Source of the DNA: Helicobacter sp. 11S02629-2
GTDB taxonomy: Bacteria; Campylobacterota; Campylobacteria; Campylobacterales; Helicobacteraceae
DNA length: 64,000 bases
Assembly: GCF_002272875.1 (NCBI RefSeq)
Contig: NZ_MLAN01000001.1
Coordinates: 1-64,000 of the forward strand
Direction: 5' to 3'
Part shown: positions 17,702 to 27,168 of the stretch, piece by piece
How the letters are laid out: every line of letters begins with the position of its first letter
Numbering within the stretch: the first letter of the stretch is position 1
The notes under the pieces: model-generated
What the model was told of the DNA's origin: nothing
Databases searched by the model: none
Seen by the model: only the letters and a program-made list of their open reading frames with translations
Position numbers and translations under genes: made by a program

Positions 17702-17707
17702 TATAAT
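17702..17707 (+). promoter_or_regulatory. -10 box for the argF operon
   Basis: A perfect TATAAT lies 33 bases upstream of the argF ATG, just after the tsdA terminator. No convincing -35 is seen. Confidence 0.5.
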
Positions 17708-17740
17708 CAACCATTTTATTAGACCACGACAAGGTGTGTA

Positions 17741-18709
17741 ATGCGACATTTTCTTACTATTAACGACTATACAAAAGATGAGATATTAGAGATCTTAAAA
17801 TACGCCTTAGACCTAAAAGCTAAGCATAATGAAGGCATAGATACTCCTGAGCTAAAAGGCAAAATCCTAGCTATGATCTTTGAAAAAAGCTCAACTAGAA
17901 CACGTGTTAGCTTCCAAGCTGGAATCTATCAGCTAGGAGGACTAGGCATCTTTTTATCTAACTCTGACTTGCAACTTGGACGAGGAGAGATCATAAAAGA
18001 TAGCTCAGCGGTTATAAGCTCTATGGTTGATATGATAGTTATAAGAACTCATGAACATACACGCTTAGAAGAGTTTGCAAAGTACTCAAGCGTAAATGTT
18101 ATAAATGGCTTAAGTCAAGACTATCATCCTATGCAAGTACTTGCTGACTACTTAACCATGATAGAAAATAAGATTTTTAAACAAGACCCTATATTAAATA
18201 TGGAAAGTGAGTATAAAGACCCGCTAGTTGCTTATATAGGCGATGGGAATAATATGGCAAACTCTTGGCTTATGCTAGCTTCAAAGCTTGGCTTAAGGCT
18301 TAATATCGCCTCACCTAAAGGTTATAAACCACAAGATAAGTTTGTAAAGATAGCCTTAGAAAATGCTAAAACTTCAGGAGCGATTATAAACATCATGGAA
18401 GACCCTAAAGAAGCAGTTGCTGGGGCTAATGTAGTGACTACAGATTCTTGGGTGTCTATGGGACAAGAAGCTGAAAAAGAAGAAAGACTAAAGGCTTTTA
18501 AGGGCTATATGGTAGATGAAGACTTGATGAAACTAGCCCATAAAGATTCTATCTTTCTTCACTGCTTGCCAGCTTATAGAGAGCTAGAAGTTGCTACTAA
18601 TGTGATAGATGGGAGTAAGTCTAAGATCATAGATGAAGCGCATAATCGCTTGCATGTACAAAAGGGAGTTATGTCATGGCTAAGTCGTCATCCGCACAAA
18701 AAGAACTAA
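17741..18709 (+). CDS. argF: ornithine carbamoyltransferase
   Basis: ArgF makes citrulline from ornithine and carbamoyl phosphate in arginine synthesis. The 322-residue cytoplasmic protein has the carbamoyl-phosphate-binding motif SSTRTR near residue 50, [11 protein letters not shown], and the ornithine-site HCLPAYR motif. It begins a five-gene forward-strand operon with overlaps or short gaps (argF, UPF0763-like, hemN, Fe-S protein, ATPase), in the same order as C. jejuni Cj0994c to Cj0990c. The next gene starts inside its last 34 bases. Confidence 0.97.
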   Translation: MRHFLTINDYTKDEILEILKYALDLKAKHNEGIDTPELKGKILAMIFEKSSTRTRVSFQAGIYQLGGLGIFLSNSDLQLGRGEIIKDSSAVISSMVDMIVIRTHEHTRLEEFAKYSSVNVINGLSQDYHPMQVLADYLTMIENKIFKQDPILNMESEYKDPLVAYIGDGNNMANSWLMLASKLGLRLNIASPKGYKPQDKFVKIALENAKTSGAIINIMEDPKEAVAGANVVTTDSWVSMGQEAEKEERLKAFKGYMVDEDLMKLAHKDSIFLHCLPAYRELEVATNVIDGSKSKIIDEAHNRLHVQKGVMSWLSRHPHKKN

Positions 18710-19128
18710 TAAGAAGCTTACAAGATGCAAGTAATGTAGCCATAGCTACTTGTATAGATGATACTCATCTAAGCTTGGAGTTTCAGCAAGGAAGCTTTCA
18801 AGAAAAAGAGGCTTGGTTTATAAAGATGCAGCAAACTAGCCAAAGTGCAAGTTCAAGTGAGTTTGTAGTCTTACCAGAAACAGCACTTAATATTCTTTTA
18901 GATTCTTTAAAGTCTCAACACGAAGAAAAGCTTGTCTTGATGCTTCAAAAAGATATCTTAAATCTCATGCCACTAGACTTAGAAGACGCACTAGCTGTTG
19001 GACTAGAAGAGCTAGAAAAGCTAAGGGCTAAGGATGAGACTTTAAGAAATATAGACACTGAGCTTATAGCAAAGAGGATAAAGACTAACTATCCTAACTT
19101 ATTCTTTGATGTAAGTAAAATCTTATAA
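18676..19128 (+). CDS. conserved Campylobacterota protein (UPF0763/DUF2603-like)
   Basis: A 150-residue protein of unknown function. Its ATG lies within the 3' end of argF, so translation is coupled. It is soluble and acidic, with no membrane segment. The C-terminal half is helical and Leu/Glu-rich ([17 protein letters not shown]). From position and content I take it for the Cj0993c family, UPF0763/DUF2603, which is restricted to Campylobacterota; the family name is from memory and not proven by a motif. Its retention between argF and hemN suggests a conserved operon rather than a shared pathway. Confidence 0.75.
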   Translation: MAKSSSAQKELIRSLQDASNVAIATCIDDTHLSLEFQQGSFQEKEAWFIKMQQTSQSASSSEFVVLPETALNILLDSLKSQHEEKLVLMLQKDILNLMPLDLEDALAVGLEELEKLRAKDETLRNIDTELIAKRIKTNYPNLFFDVSKIL

Positions 19129-19159
19129 ATATAAAACTTTATATGTGAGGATATTAAAT

Positions 19160-20548
19160 ATGGGTAAATCTTTAATTCAAATAGACTTTAGTAAGCTTGC
19201 CTCACACTCTAAGCCAGGACCTAGATATACAAGCTATCCAACTGCTAATGAGTTTAATGATGGCTTTACTGCAAGCACGCTAGAAGCTTGCTTAAGGCAG
19301 TCTGATCTTGCTAAGCCTAGTCTTCCTTTATCTATCTATGTGCACCTTCCTTTTTGTAAGTCAGCTTGCTACTTTTGCGGGTGTAATGTAATCTATACAA
19401 GCAAAGAAGACAAAAAAGATAGATATATAAGCTACCTTAAAAAAGAGCTAGAGCTACTAAAAACTAAGCTTGATACAAGCCGAGAGGTAGTGCAGTTTCA
19501 CTTTGGTGGGGGTACTCCTACTTTTTTTAACGCAGATCAGCTAAAAGAAGTTATAGACTTGATAAAAGGCACTTTTACTAACTTCTCTCCTAGTGCTGAG
19601 ATAAGCTGTGAGATAGACCCTAGACACTTTGATGAAAAGCAGATGATGGTTTTAAAAGAAGGTGGCTTTAATAGAATCTCTTTTGGTGTTCAAGACTTTG
19701 ATAGTGCAGTACAAACTGCTGTTAATAGAATCCAAAGTCTAGAGTTAGTAAAAGATAGTATGAATCTAGCTAGGAAGTACGGCATAAACTCTATAAACTT
19801 TGATCTAATCTATGGCCTTCCTTTTCAAAGTCTAAAAAGCTTCCAAGAAACTCTAAAAAAAGTAATAGCACTTAGTCCAGATAGGCTTGCTATCTTTAAC
19901 TACGCCCATGTGCCTTGGGTTAAAAAAAGTATGCGTAAGATTGATGAAAGTGCCCTGCCACTACCAAGTGTTAAGCTTGAGATACTAAAAGAGTGCATAA
20001 ACGTACTAGAAGATAGCGGCTATGAGATGATAGGTATGGATCACTTTGCTAAGAAAAGTGATGAGCTTTATAAAGCAAAGGCACAAGGTGAGCTAAGGCG
20101 TAACTTCCAAGGCTATACAACAAAGGGCTTTAGCCAAACTATAGGCATAGGTATAACTTCAATAGGCGAGGGTGCAAACTACTACACTCAAAACTACAAA
20201 GATATGCAAAGCTATGAAGAAGCACTTGATAAAGGAGTGTTACCAGTAAGTATAGGAATCTTGCTAAGTGAAGAAGATATGCTAAGAAAAGCAGTCATTA
20301 TGTCTTTAATGAACAACTTAGTAGTAAACTTTGAAACTATAAACAAAGAGTTTAATATAGACTTTAAAACTCACTTTGCAAGTGAGCTTAGTGCCTTAAA
20401 AGAGTATCAAGACGATGGACTTCTAGAGATAGAAGATTCTAAGATAGTAGTTAGTCCAACAGGTGGCTTTTTGATAAGAAATATAGCCATGGTGTTTGAT
20501 ACATTTTTGGTGCAAAACTTAGAAAGGAAGTTTAGTAAAACCATATGA
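19160..20548 (+). CDS. hemN: oxygen-independent coproporphyrinogen III oxidase
   Basis: I chose the ATG at 19160, with GTGAGGA upstream, over an in-frame GTG at 19145. The 462-residue product is a radical-SAM enzyme that decarboxylates coproporphyrinogen III to protoporphyrinogen IX without oxygen. The cluster motif CKSACYFC binds the 4Fe-4S. PRYTSYPTA at the N-terminus and FHFGGGTPTF are HemN hallmarks that separate it from HemW. The enzyme suits a microaerophile or anaerobe that makes haem for cytochromes such as TsdA. The stop overlaps the next start by four bases. Confidence 0.96.
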   Translation: MGKSLIQIDFSKLASHSKPGPRYTSYPTANEFNDGFTASTLEACLRQSDLAKPSLPLSIYVHLPFCKSACYFCGCNVIYTSKEDKKDRYISYLKKELELLKTKLDTSREVVQFHFGGGTPTFFNADQLKEVIDLIKGTFTNFSPSAEISCEIDPRHFDEKQMMVLKEGGFNRISFGVQDFDSAVQTAVNRIQSLELVKDSMNLARKYGINSINFDLIYGLPFQSLKSFQETLKKVIALSPDRLAIFNYAHVPWVKKSMRKIDESALPLPSVKLEILKECINVLEDSGYEMIGMDHFAKKSDELYKAKAQGELRRNFQGYTTKGFSQTIGIGITSIGEGANYYTQNYKDMQSYEEALDKGVLPVSIGILLSEEDMLRKAVIMSLMNNLVVNFETINKEFNIDFKTHFASELSALKEYQDDGLLEIEDSKIVVSPTGGFLIRNIAMVFDTFLVQNLERKFSKTI

Positions 20549-21882
20549 GTAGTAATGAGACTAAGAAGGCTGAAAGCATCTTAACTAGGACTAGCAACTC
20601 TTGTGTTAAGTGTGGCAAGTGTGTGCCAACTTGCACCATACATTCTATCAATCAAGATGAGACCACAAGTCCAAGAGGCTATCTAGACTTAGTAAGGGCT
20701 TATGCTGATGGTAAGCTTGCTATGGATAAAGGCCTTAAAAATGCTGTGGAGTCTTGCTTTTTATGTACAACTTGTGTGAGTGTGTGTCCTATGAGTCTGC
20801 CAGTAGATGTGGTTATAACTAAGGCTAGGGTTGATATAGCTAAGATTTATGGAATCCCACTTTATAAAAGACTAGCCTTTTACATGCTTTCTCATAGGAA
20901 GGTTTTAAACCTAGTTTTTGGACTTGGGGCGTCTTTTAGTTTTTGTGCTTTTAAAAAGGATAAAGATAAGTTTGTTTTGCGTTTTTCTTTTAAAGGCTTT
21001 AAAGATAGGGTTATGTTCCCGCTTAATAAAAAGAGCTTTTTGCAAAGTTATCCTGCTGAGATAAAAGCTAGCAAGAAAGATACTAGTGTTAAAACTTCTA
21101 AGCTAACTCATAATAAAGTAGCCATCTTTATAGGCTGTCTTGCAAACTATAACTATACAGGGGTTGGAAAAAGCTTAGTAGATATCTTGCAGTTTTTAGG
21201 AGTGGGTGTAGTTATACCTAAAAAGCAAGCATGCTGCAGTGCGCCAGCTTACTTTAGTGGGGACTTAAAGACAACGATAAAGTCTATAAGGTTTAATGTT
21301 AAGTACTTAAGTGAGTTTGTAGATAAAGTAGATGCAGTGCTTATACCTGAGGCGACGTGTGCAGCCCAAGTCATAACTGACTGGGAGCATGCCTTGCACT
21401 TAGATACTGAGATAAATGGTAATGATAACACTGCAATAATTGCTAAGCTAAAAACGATAACTTCTAAAACCTACCTAGCTTCAAAGTGGCTTTATGACTT
21501 TACTGATATAGATTCTATCCTTAAGACTAAAAAGATCTTTAATACTACAGTGACTTATCATGATCCCTGCCATGCCAAAAAGGTGCTAAAGGTTTATAAA
21601 GAGCCAAGGGCTTTACTTCAAAACTACCCTGTTGTGGAGATGGAAGGAAGTGATACTTGCTGTGGTTTTGGTGGAGTGACACTACAAAGTGAAAAATATC
21701 ACCTAGCTATAAAAGTAGGAGATAACAAAGCTAATCTTATAAAAGCTACAGAGGCAGACTATGTAAGTGCAGAGTGCAGTGCTTGCAGGATGCAGATAGA
21801 TAATGCCCTTTATAGAAATAAAGTAGATTCTAAGTTTGCCCACCCTTTAGAGTTGCTAGCTAAAGCCTTGCTTCAACCTTAA
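20545..21882 (+). CDS. two-[4Fe-4S] / CCG-domain oxidoreductase subunit (GlcF/GlpC-like)
   Basis: The 445-residue protein begins with two ferredoxin-type cluster motifs (CVKCGKCVPTC and CFLCTTCVSVCP). It ends with two cysteine-rich CCG domains (IGCLANYNYTG...QACCSAPA and DPCHAKK...DTCCGFGG). This arrangement is shared by GlcF, GlpC and the HdrD family, which pass electrons from a flavoprotein dehydrogenase to quinones. No flavoprotein partner is adjacent, so the substrate is unknown. The gene overlaps hemN by ATGA and corresponds in position to C. jejuni Cj0991c. Confidence 0.85.
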   Translation: MSSNETKKAESILTRTSNSCVKCGKCVPTCTIHSINQDETTSPRGYLDLVRAYADGKLAMDKGLKNAVESCFLCTTCVSVCPMSLPVDVVITKARVDIAKIYGIPLYKRLAFYMLSHRKVLNLVFGLGASFSFCAFKKDKDKFVLRFSFKGFKDRVMFPLNKKSFLQSYPAEIKASKKDTSVKTSKLTHNKVAIFIGCLANYNYTGVGKSLVDILQFLGVGVVIPKKQACCSAPAYFSGDLKTTIKSIRFNVKYLSEFVDKVDAVLIPEATCAAQVITDWEHALHLDTEINGNDNTAIIAKLKTITSKTYLASKWLYDFTDIDSILKTKKIFNTTVTYHDPCHAKKVLKVYKEPRALLQNYPVVEMEGSDTCCGFGGVTLQSEKYHLAIKVGDNKANLIKATEADYVSAECSACRMQIDNALYRNKVDSKFAHPLELLAKALLQP

Positions 21883-21887
21883 AAGGT

Positions 21888-22847
21888 ATGAAAACTTTAA
21901 TCTATGGGCCGCCTTTTAGTGCTAAGACTACCTTAGCTAGAGAGCTAGCTTCAAGATATAAAAGCAGCTTTTATATAGACCTTAGCCTTACTAAAACTTC
22001 CAAGCAAGAAAAACTTCTCCATGACGCCTTAGAAAAAGCTAGCTTCGATTTATCACATGGGGACAAAGACTTAGCTGAAAGCTATGATATATATATCTTT
22101 GATAACTTTGAAAATGAAGTCTCCTTGCTACAAGGACTAAAAAATGCCATAGTCATATCTAAGCAGTTTATAGACTTAAAAGACTATAAGGGCATAAAAA
22201 CTTTTAGTTTTGACTACGCGACTTTAAAAGAGAGATTTGAGTGTAGTTTGCCTAGTTTTATAAAACATGGTAACAATCCTAGCCTTTATGAAGCAAGTGA
22301 AGCAAAGCGATCAAATCTCAAATATCAAAGCCTAAAGCTAGCACTAGGTGAAGACTTAGAGGTGTTTTTACATCTATTAGAGTGGCAGTCTTGTAAGATT
22401 AGCTTTAATTTTTTATATAAAAAGCTAAGACTTCATATGAAAATATCAAAAGATAGAATCTACTTTATACTTCACAAGCTAGAAGACCAAAGTATCATTT
22501 TTACTAAGACTAATAGGCTTTATTTTTATGACTTTAGTTTGGGGGTGTCTTTAGGCCTTTCAACCTTTATGCAGTCTTTTGAAAATATGGTCTTTTTAGA
22601 GCTTGTAGCTTTAGGTTTTAAGCTTGAAGCTTCAAAGCTTGCCACTTTTGAAAGCACTAAGTTTTGCTTTTTATGTTTGCCTTTTGCAAGTGGGGATGTT
22701 TTAGAAAAAAGGCTAAAAAAACTTAGCCTACTTAACTCAAAAGTAGCCGTTGCCATAACTATGTCTTATGAGTTTAAAGGGGCTAATATACTAGCTTTGC
22801 CTTTTGAAAAACTTCCCTTGCTGTTAGATGAAAGGATAAGTGGTTGA
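21888..22847 (+). CDS. P-loop ATPase, AAA_14/DUF4143-like
   Basis: The 319-residue protein starts with a P-loop, LIYGPPFSAKTTLAREL, in which Ala replaces the usual Gly before Lys (GxxxxAKT). A Walker B-like YDIYIFDNFE lies at about 68-77. The C-terminal half (YKKLRLHMKISKDRIYFIL, then a FENMVFLELVALGF block) resembles the winged-helix and restriction-endonuclease-like end of DUF4143-type ATPases. The function is unknown. It closes the argF-hemN operon six bases after the Fe-S gene, the position of C. jejuni Cj0990c. The altered P-loop might weaken nucleotide hydrolysis. Confidence 0.6.
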   Translation: MKTLIYGPPFSAKTTLARELASRYKSSFYIDLSLTKTSKQEKLLHDALEKASFDLSHGDKDLAESYDIYIFDNFENEVSLLQGLKNAIVISKQFIDLKDYKGIKTFSFDYATLKERFECSLPSFIKHGNNPSLYEASEAKRSNLKYQSLKLALGEDLEVFLHLLEWQSCKISFNFLYKKLRLHMKISKDRIYFILHKLEDQSIIFTKTNRLYFYDFSLGVSLGLSTFMQSFENMVFLELVALGFKLEASKLATFESTKFCFLCLPFASGDVLEKRLKKLSLLNSKVAVAITMSYEFKGANILALPFEKLPLLLDERISG

Positions 22848-22940
22848 TTGGAGTGTGTATTTTAGATGCTTAGTTTATGTCTTAAGGCTAAAGAGTGTAA
22901 TAGACATGATGTGGCAATTTTTATCTATGTTATTTTTGAA

Positions 22941-22957
22941 GTTTGCCAAAGGCAAAC
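22941..22957. repeat. short hairpin repeat, copy 1
   Basis: GTTTGCC-AAA-GGCAAAC forms a perfect 7-bp hairpin. A related copy with a compensatory base-pair change and similar flanks (TGGCA downstream) lies at 25139-25154. Confidence 0.6.
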
Positions 22958-22990
22958 TGTGGCATGCACGATGCGGTAATGACATATTTT

Positions 22991-23020
22991 TAGATTCTAT
23001 AAGCTAATAGAATCTATTTT
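22991..23020 (+). terminator. rho-independent terminator of the argF-hemN operon
   Basis: TAGATTCTAT (22991-23000) pairs with ATAGAATCTA (23007-23016) and is followed by TTTT. It again consists of an inverted pair of the AGATTCT heptamer. Confidence 0.7.
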
Positions 23021-23050
23021 TATAAGCTTAGATTTTATATCTAAAAACCC

Positions 23051-24652
23051 CTATAGTTTCTTATAAGACTTTTTGGCAAAGTTAACTATTCCAGTTGAAA
23101 ATTTATAGTCTATGTAAAAGTAGGCATGGCTTCTATCATCAGTCCTGCCGGCAAAATTATTTGGTACATCAGCCCTAGATACTTGTCCTACCTTATAGCC
23201 ATTATTAGTGTGGACTTGTAGCCATTGTAAAGTTAAGCCAACTCCAAAAGTTTGAAACTGCTGATATAACTCTAATGAGATGGCATTTTCATCACTCTTA
23301 GTTGAGTTTGTATACCTGCCTAGTAAGTGCCAAGTAAGCGTGCCTATGCCTACGTCTTCATCACCTCCAAACCAGCCATAAGCACTAAAGGCGTTACGCC
23401 CTAAGATAGCAGACTGTGAAGGCCCTACTTCATAGATAGTGCTTGGGTAAACGTCTACGATAGAGTTTATGGTGCTATTACCTATGGTTCCTATGAAGGC
23501 ATTAGCATGGCCAAAGTTTTTATAAAGCCCAAGTCCAAAGTCATAGTTTTTATAAGTAAAAGTTTGTATTAAAGAAAGGTTATAAGAGGTTCTATCTATT
23601 TGTTGACCTAGGTTGTAGCGGATGTTGTTTATAAGCTCTAAGTTTTCATCTTCACCTGCTGCGTTCCACTCTTCATCATCTATACGAACTGCGTAACCTT
23701 CAAGAGTAGTATTAGAAGTAAAGTCTCCCCATGCATAAGTACCTACGACCTTACCACCAAAGGCTGTAAAGTCCAAAGGGGTAAAAACTGTAAATGGCCT
23801 AAACATGATGCTATTACCCCCATCTGCATTAGCTAAAAGCACATCTATGCCTGCTTGAAAGTAGCCAAGTAAGTTATAGCCACTGCCATCAAGGTTTGTA
23901 AGTCTATTAGTTCTTGATCTGCTAGTTGGTGAGAAACGCTGCCAGCCACCAGTTGCTGAAAAGTAGTCATTTAAGCCGTTACTATAAGCTTGCGCGCGAG
24001 CCCAAGAGGCCTGCATCCAAGCTTTTACTTGACTATTTTTGTTTTGTCCAAAGTTGTAGTGAAAGTCAGCGTCAAAACCTTGAGTATAACCACTTAGGTA
24101 GTCTGTAGTTGACTCATAGCGTCCACCTTGAAAGTCAAAGTACTTGCTAGTAAAGGCTACATAGGCGTTATGTACTAAGACGTTTCTAGTGTTATTACCA
24201 GTAGCGTTACCTGTCCCAGCAAAACCCGGCCATATACCTATCTCAGCAAAGACTTTTCCAGAATCGCTTGCAGTTTTTGTTGAGTCATAAGCAAGCCCTC
24301 CTAGAGTTGCACCCACGTCAAAAACTAGACTTGTATCTTGCCAGCCTAGCTTATCAGTTGGGTCTATGTTTAAGTCAAGCTGGGTTATTAAGGCGGTATA
24401 AGATTCTGTAGGGTACTTGCCTTTGTCATCATCTAGCCTTTGATTATTAAAGCCAAATTTTGAAAAAGTACCTACGTAGCCATCTAGCATGACCATAGGG
24501 CGCTTTGTCGTGTTTTCTTGTGTGGTGGTGGTAGTGTTTGTATCTGTTTGGGTGTTTGTAGTATCTGTAGTTGTAGTATCTGTAGAGTAGGCTAGGGTGC
24601 TAAAAAGTGTCAGAGCTAGCACTGAACCTTTAAAGAAGACAGCTGGTTTCAT
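23051..24652 (-). CDS. Hof/OprD-like outer membrane porin, paralogue 1 (iron-regulated candidate)
   Basis: I chose the ATG at 24652, with AAGGAG upstream, instead of the longer frame to 24685 that runs into regulatory DNA. The 533-residue precursor has a signal peptide and a Thr/Asp-rich low-complexity linker absent from its two neighbours. The shared core begins KRPMVMLDGYVGTFSKFGFN, followed by DVGATLGGLAYDSTK and GGRYES. The C-terminus is RSHAYFYIDYKFSTG, ending in a Lys-rich tail. This resembles the Helicobacter Hof outer-membrane family (OprD-like barrels, Pfam HP_OMP_2). It presumably forms a channel; the substrate is unknown. A Fur-box-like site and a sigma-70 promoter lie just upstream. 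Confidence 0.85.
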   Translation of the reverse strand: MKPAVFFKGSVLALTLFSTLAYSTDTTTTDTTNTQTDTNTTTTTQENTTKRPMVMLDGYVGTFSKFGFNNQRLDDDKGKYPTESYTALITQLDLNIDPTDKLGWQDTSLVFDVGATLGGLAYDSTKTASDSGKVFAEIGIWPGFAGTGNATGNNTRNVLVHNAYVAFTSKYFDFQGGRYESTTDYLSGYTQGFDADFHYNFGQNKNSQVKAWMQASWARAQAYSNGLNDYFSATGGWQRFSPTSRSRTNRLTNLDGSGYNLLGYFQAGIDVLLANADGGNSIMFRPFTVFTPLDFTAFGGKVVGTYAWGDFTSNTTLEGYAVRIDDEEWNAAGEDENLELINNIRYNLGQQIDRTSYNLSLIQTFTYKNYDFGLGLYKNFGHANAFIGTIGNSTINSIVDVYPSTIYEVGPSQSAILGRNAFSAYGWFGGDEDVGIGTLTWHLLGRYTNSTKSDENAISLELYQQFQTFGVGLTLQWLQVHTNNGYKVGQVSRADVPNNFAGRTDDRSHAYFYIDYKFSTGIVNFAKKSYKKL

Positions 24653-24675
24653 AAAACTCCTTTTAAGATTATTAT

Positions 24676-24690
24676 TGATAATCATTCTTA
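24676..24690 (-). promoter_or_regulatory. Fur-box-like operator of porin paralogue 1
   Basis: TGATAATCATTCTTA matches the 7-1-7 Fur consensus TGATAATnATTATCA at 12 of 14 defined positions. It lies between the -10 box and the start codon, so a bound repressor would block early transcription. The two neighbouring porin genes lack it. NikR is an alternative because of the flanking TATTA/AATAATA. Confidence 0.55.
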
Positions 24691-24703
24691 ATAATTGAAG
24701 TTT

Positions 24704-24732
24704 ATTCTAGTACTAAGTTTCTTTGAAGTCAA
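24704..24732 (-). promoter_or_regulatory. sigma-70 promoter of porin paralogue 1
   Basis: Read on the reverse strand: TTGACT, a 17-base spacer ending in TTAGTAC, then TAGAAT. The same layout and the AGTAC before the -10 recur at the other two porin genes. Confidence 0.7.
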
Positions 24733-25373
24733 TGGTATTTATTGAATATTTAGAAACTTTTGCATTAATTATTTTTCTTCTTAAATAGCCCTAAAAGTGG
24801 GAATTATAGCTTTATCATTATGAGTTAATCTTAGAGAAAAGATTCTCATTTTGACTAGAGTTTTGTTAAAAAGTAATATATTATTTTATTTTTTTATAGT
24901 TTTTGTTATTTTTATATTTATGGGATAAATTTTTGAATATTTTTTAATATTTGTAATGAAAGATACTTTTTATATGGAATCTCTAATTTTTAAGCTTGTA
25001 GTTTTTTATGTTTAAATTATATTTAGATGGTAATCTTTAGTCATGTTATGTAGCAAGAGGTAAAAGACTGATTTGGCAATTTTTATTTTTATTATTTTGC
25101 AGTTTGATACAGATAGTCTTTAACTTTATTATTTTGTAGTTTGCTAAAGCAAACTATGGCAAGGCAATTTTTCTATTTTCATAATATGCTAAGAGTGCTA
25201 AATGCATGATTTGATAATTAGATATTTATAGAATCTATATTAATGTATAGAAGTTATTTTTAGATTCTATATTTTTAACACTTTTTCCCTCCCCTTGTAG
25301 TTACTCTTGCAAAGGGAGGAGGAACTAATAAAGAAACTTTTAAGCCACACTTTTTAAGCTAGGGCTTAAAGCC
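24733..25373. other. A+T-rich spacer between porin genes 1 and 2
   Basis: The spacer carries no ORF of coding character. It holds a segment similar to 28808-28828 (both contain GATTCTCATTTTG), the hairpin repeat at 25139, an inverted heptamer pair near 25229-25271, and a purine/pyrimidine inverted repeat at about 25286-25330. No clear reverse-strand terminator with a U run is seen. Confidence 0.5.
25139..25154. repeat. short hairpin repeat, copy 2
   Basis: GTTTGCT-AA-AGCAAAC matches the hairpin at 22941-22957, with a T:A pair in place of C:G at the loop end. The flanks match too (TTTTGnAG before, CTRTGGCA after). Confidence 0.6.
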
Positions 25374-26909
25374 TTAGATTTTTTTGTAAGACTTTCTCAT
25401 AAAGGCTTTTACACCTGAAGAGAATTTATAGTCTATATAGAAGTAGATATGGCTTCTATCATCAACACGAGGGGCAAAGTTATCAGCTACTTTTGTGTAA
25501 GAGCCTACCATAAAGCCTCTGTTTGTATAGTCTCTCATCCACTCAGCTGTGAAACCTACGCCAAACATTTTGAATTGTTGGTAAAGATCTAGAGTTACAG
25601 CTGGTTCTTCTGCTCTATCACTAGTAGTGTATCTTCCTTGTAGTCTCCAAGTAAGCGTACCTATTTTTACATCTTGATTCCCACCAAGCCATAGGTAAGA
25701 AGTAAACGCCCTTCTTCCTACAACTGCTGATAAAGATTGACCTATCTCATAAACTGAGTTTGAGTAAACATCTATATCGCTTAAAGCACTATTACCAATT
25801 GATCCCATGTAGGCGTTAGCCATACCAAAGTTTTTATAAAACCCAACTCCAAAGTCATAGTTTTGGTAGTTGAACTTTTGTATAAGGGCTAGGTTGTAGC
25901 TGTTTTGATCTATGACTTGACCTTTGGCGTAGCGTATATCGCCTTGTTTTTCTAAGTTACCAGCAGTTCCTGCTAGATTCCACTCTTTGTCATCTACTTT
26001 TACCCAGTAGCCTTGAAGTGTAGTAGTAGACTTAAAGTCTCCACTTGCATAGCTTCCTACTGCTTTACCACCTACTGCTGTGAAAACACCCGGTGTAAAG
26101 TAAGCAAAAGGTCTTAAAAGTAAGCTGTGGCTTCCATCTGCATTTTGTGCATAGATATCTATACCGCCAGCGTGAACTCCTAGCAAGTTAGGGTTGCTTG
26201 TGCCACCTTGAGCAGTGTGCTGCCAGCCTGAAGTTGGAGCATAGTAGTCATATAGCCACTCACTATATGCTTGAGCCCTTCCCCAAGAGCTTTGCCACCA
26301 AAGTCTTAACTCGTGATTCCCTGCAAACTTAGTGTGTAAGCTAGTAGTGAAACCTTGTGTATAACCGCTAAAGTAGTCAATCTTTGATTCATAACGTCCG
26401 CCTTTGAAGTCAAAGTACTTGCTTTTGAAGTCTAAGTAAGCGTTGTGGACTACTATATTTCTTGCAGTGTTGCCATTTAGTGTTTGGTTTTGAGCGTAGC
26501 CTCCCCAGTAACCTACATAGTTATAGCTTAGACCACCTTCAGAGCCGGGAAAATTACCGTTGTTTGCAAACTTAGTTGAGTCATAAGCTAGCCCACCTAG
26601 AGTTGCACCCACGTCAAAGACTAAGCTTGTATCTTCCCAGCCAAACTTTTGGCTAGGGTCTATGTTTAAATCAAGCTGGGTTATTAAGCTAGTGAAAGAT
26701 TCTGTAGGGTATTGACCTTTTGTAGTATCAACAGGGGCGTTATTAAAGCCAAACTTTGAAAAAGTCCCCACATAGCCATCTAGCATAACCATAGGCCTTT
26801 TAGCTGTAGTAGTTGTGCTTGTATCTGCATTATCTGCGCCTAGTGCCAAAGTCCCAACAAGGCTTGCTGCTAAGACTATAACAGAGCCTTTTATTAAAAT
26901 ACTTCTCAT
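25374..26909 (-). CDS. Hof/OprD-like outer membrane porin, paralogue 2
   Basis: A 511-residue precursor with signal peptide (about 1-24, ending TLALGAD). The core matches the flanking porin genes nearly word for word in places: KRPMVMLDGYVGTFSKFGFN, QLDLNIDPSQKFGWEDTSL, GGRYESKIDY and the C-terminal RSHIYFYIDYKFSSG. The middle loops differ, as expected for surface loops under selection or for different pore properties. The start has TAGGAG. Its promoter is the clearest of the three. The function is inferred from family only: an outer-membrane channel related to Helicobacter Hof proteins. Confidence 0.85.
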   Translation of the reverse strand: MRSILIKGSVIVLAASLVGTLALGADNADTSTTTTAKRPMVMLDGYVGTFSKFGFNNAPVDTTKGQYPTESFTSLITQLDLNIDPSQKFGWEDTSLVFDVGATLGGLAYDSTKFANNGNFPGSEGGLSYNYVGYWGGYAQNQTLNGNTARNIVVHNAYLDFKSKYFDFKGGRYESKIDYFSGYTQGFTTSLHTKFAGNHELRLWWQSSWGRAQAYSEWLYDYYAPTSGWQHTAQGGTSNPNLLGVHAGGIDIYAQNADGSHSLLLRPFAYFTPGVFTAVGGKAVGSYASGDFKSTTTLQGYWVKVDDKEWNLAGTAGNLEKQGDIRYAKGQVIDQNSYNLALIQKFNYQNYDFGVGFYKNFGMANAYMGSIGNSALSDIDVYSNSVYEIGQSLSAVVGRRAFTSYLWLGGNQDVKIGTLTWRLQGRYTTSDRAEEPAVTLDLYQQFKMFGVGFTAEWMRDYTNRGFMVGSYTKVADNFAPRVDDRSHIYFYIDYKFSSGVKAFMRKSYKKI

Positions 26910-26942
26910 AATGTACTCCTAAGTAATATTTTTGGTGTGGGC

Positions 26943-26971
26943 ATTGTAGTACTATGGATAATTTATGTCAA
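26943..26971 (-). promoter_or_regulatory. sigma-70 promoter of porin paralogue 2
   Basis: On the reverse strand there is a perfect TTGACA, a 17-base spacer ending in AGTAC, then TACAAT, 34 bases upstream of the ATG. This is unusually close to consensus for Campylobacterota and suggests strong expression. Confidence 0.8.
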
Positions 26972-27168
26972 TATCATTTAATAAGCATTTATGTAACAAT
27001 GCTAAATGCGTTAGTGATTAAATTTAAGTTTTAGTTAAGAGAAAAAGATTTAAAAATGCTATTAAAGTAAAGATAAGTTGTATAAAAAGTAAAAATAATT
27101 GATCTAGCCCTCATAGGCTAGATCTTTATAGAAGCTATTTTAAGTATAAAAGTAAAATTTTTATTATC

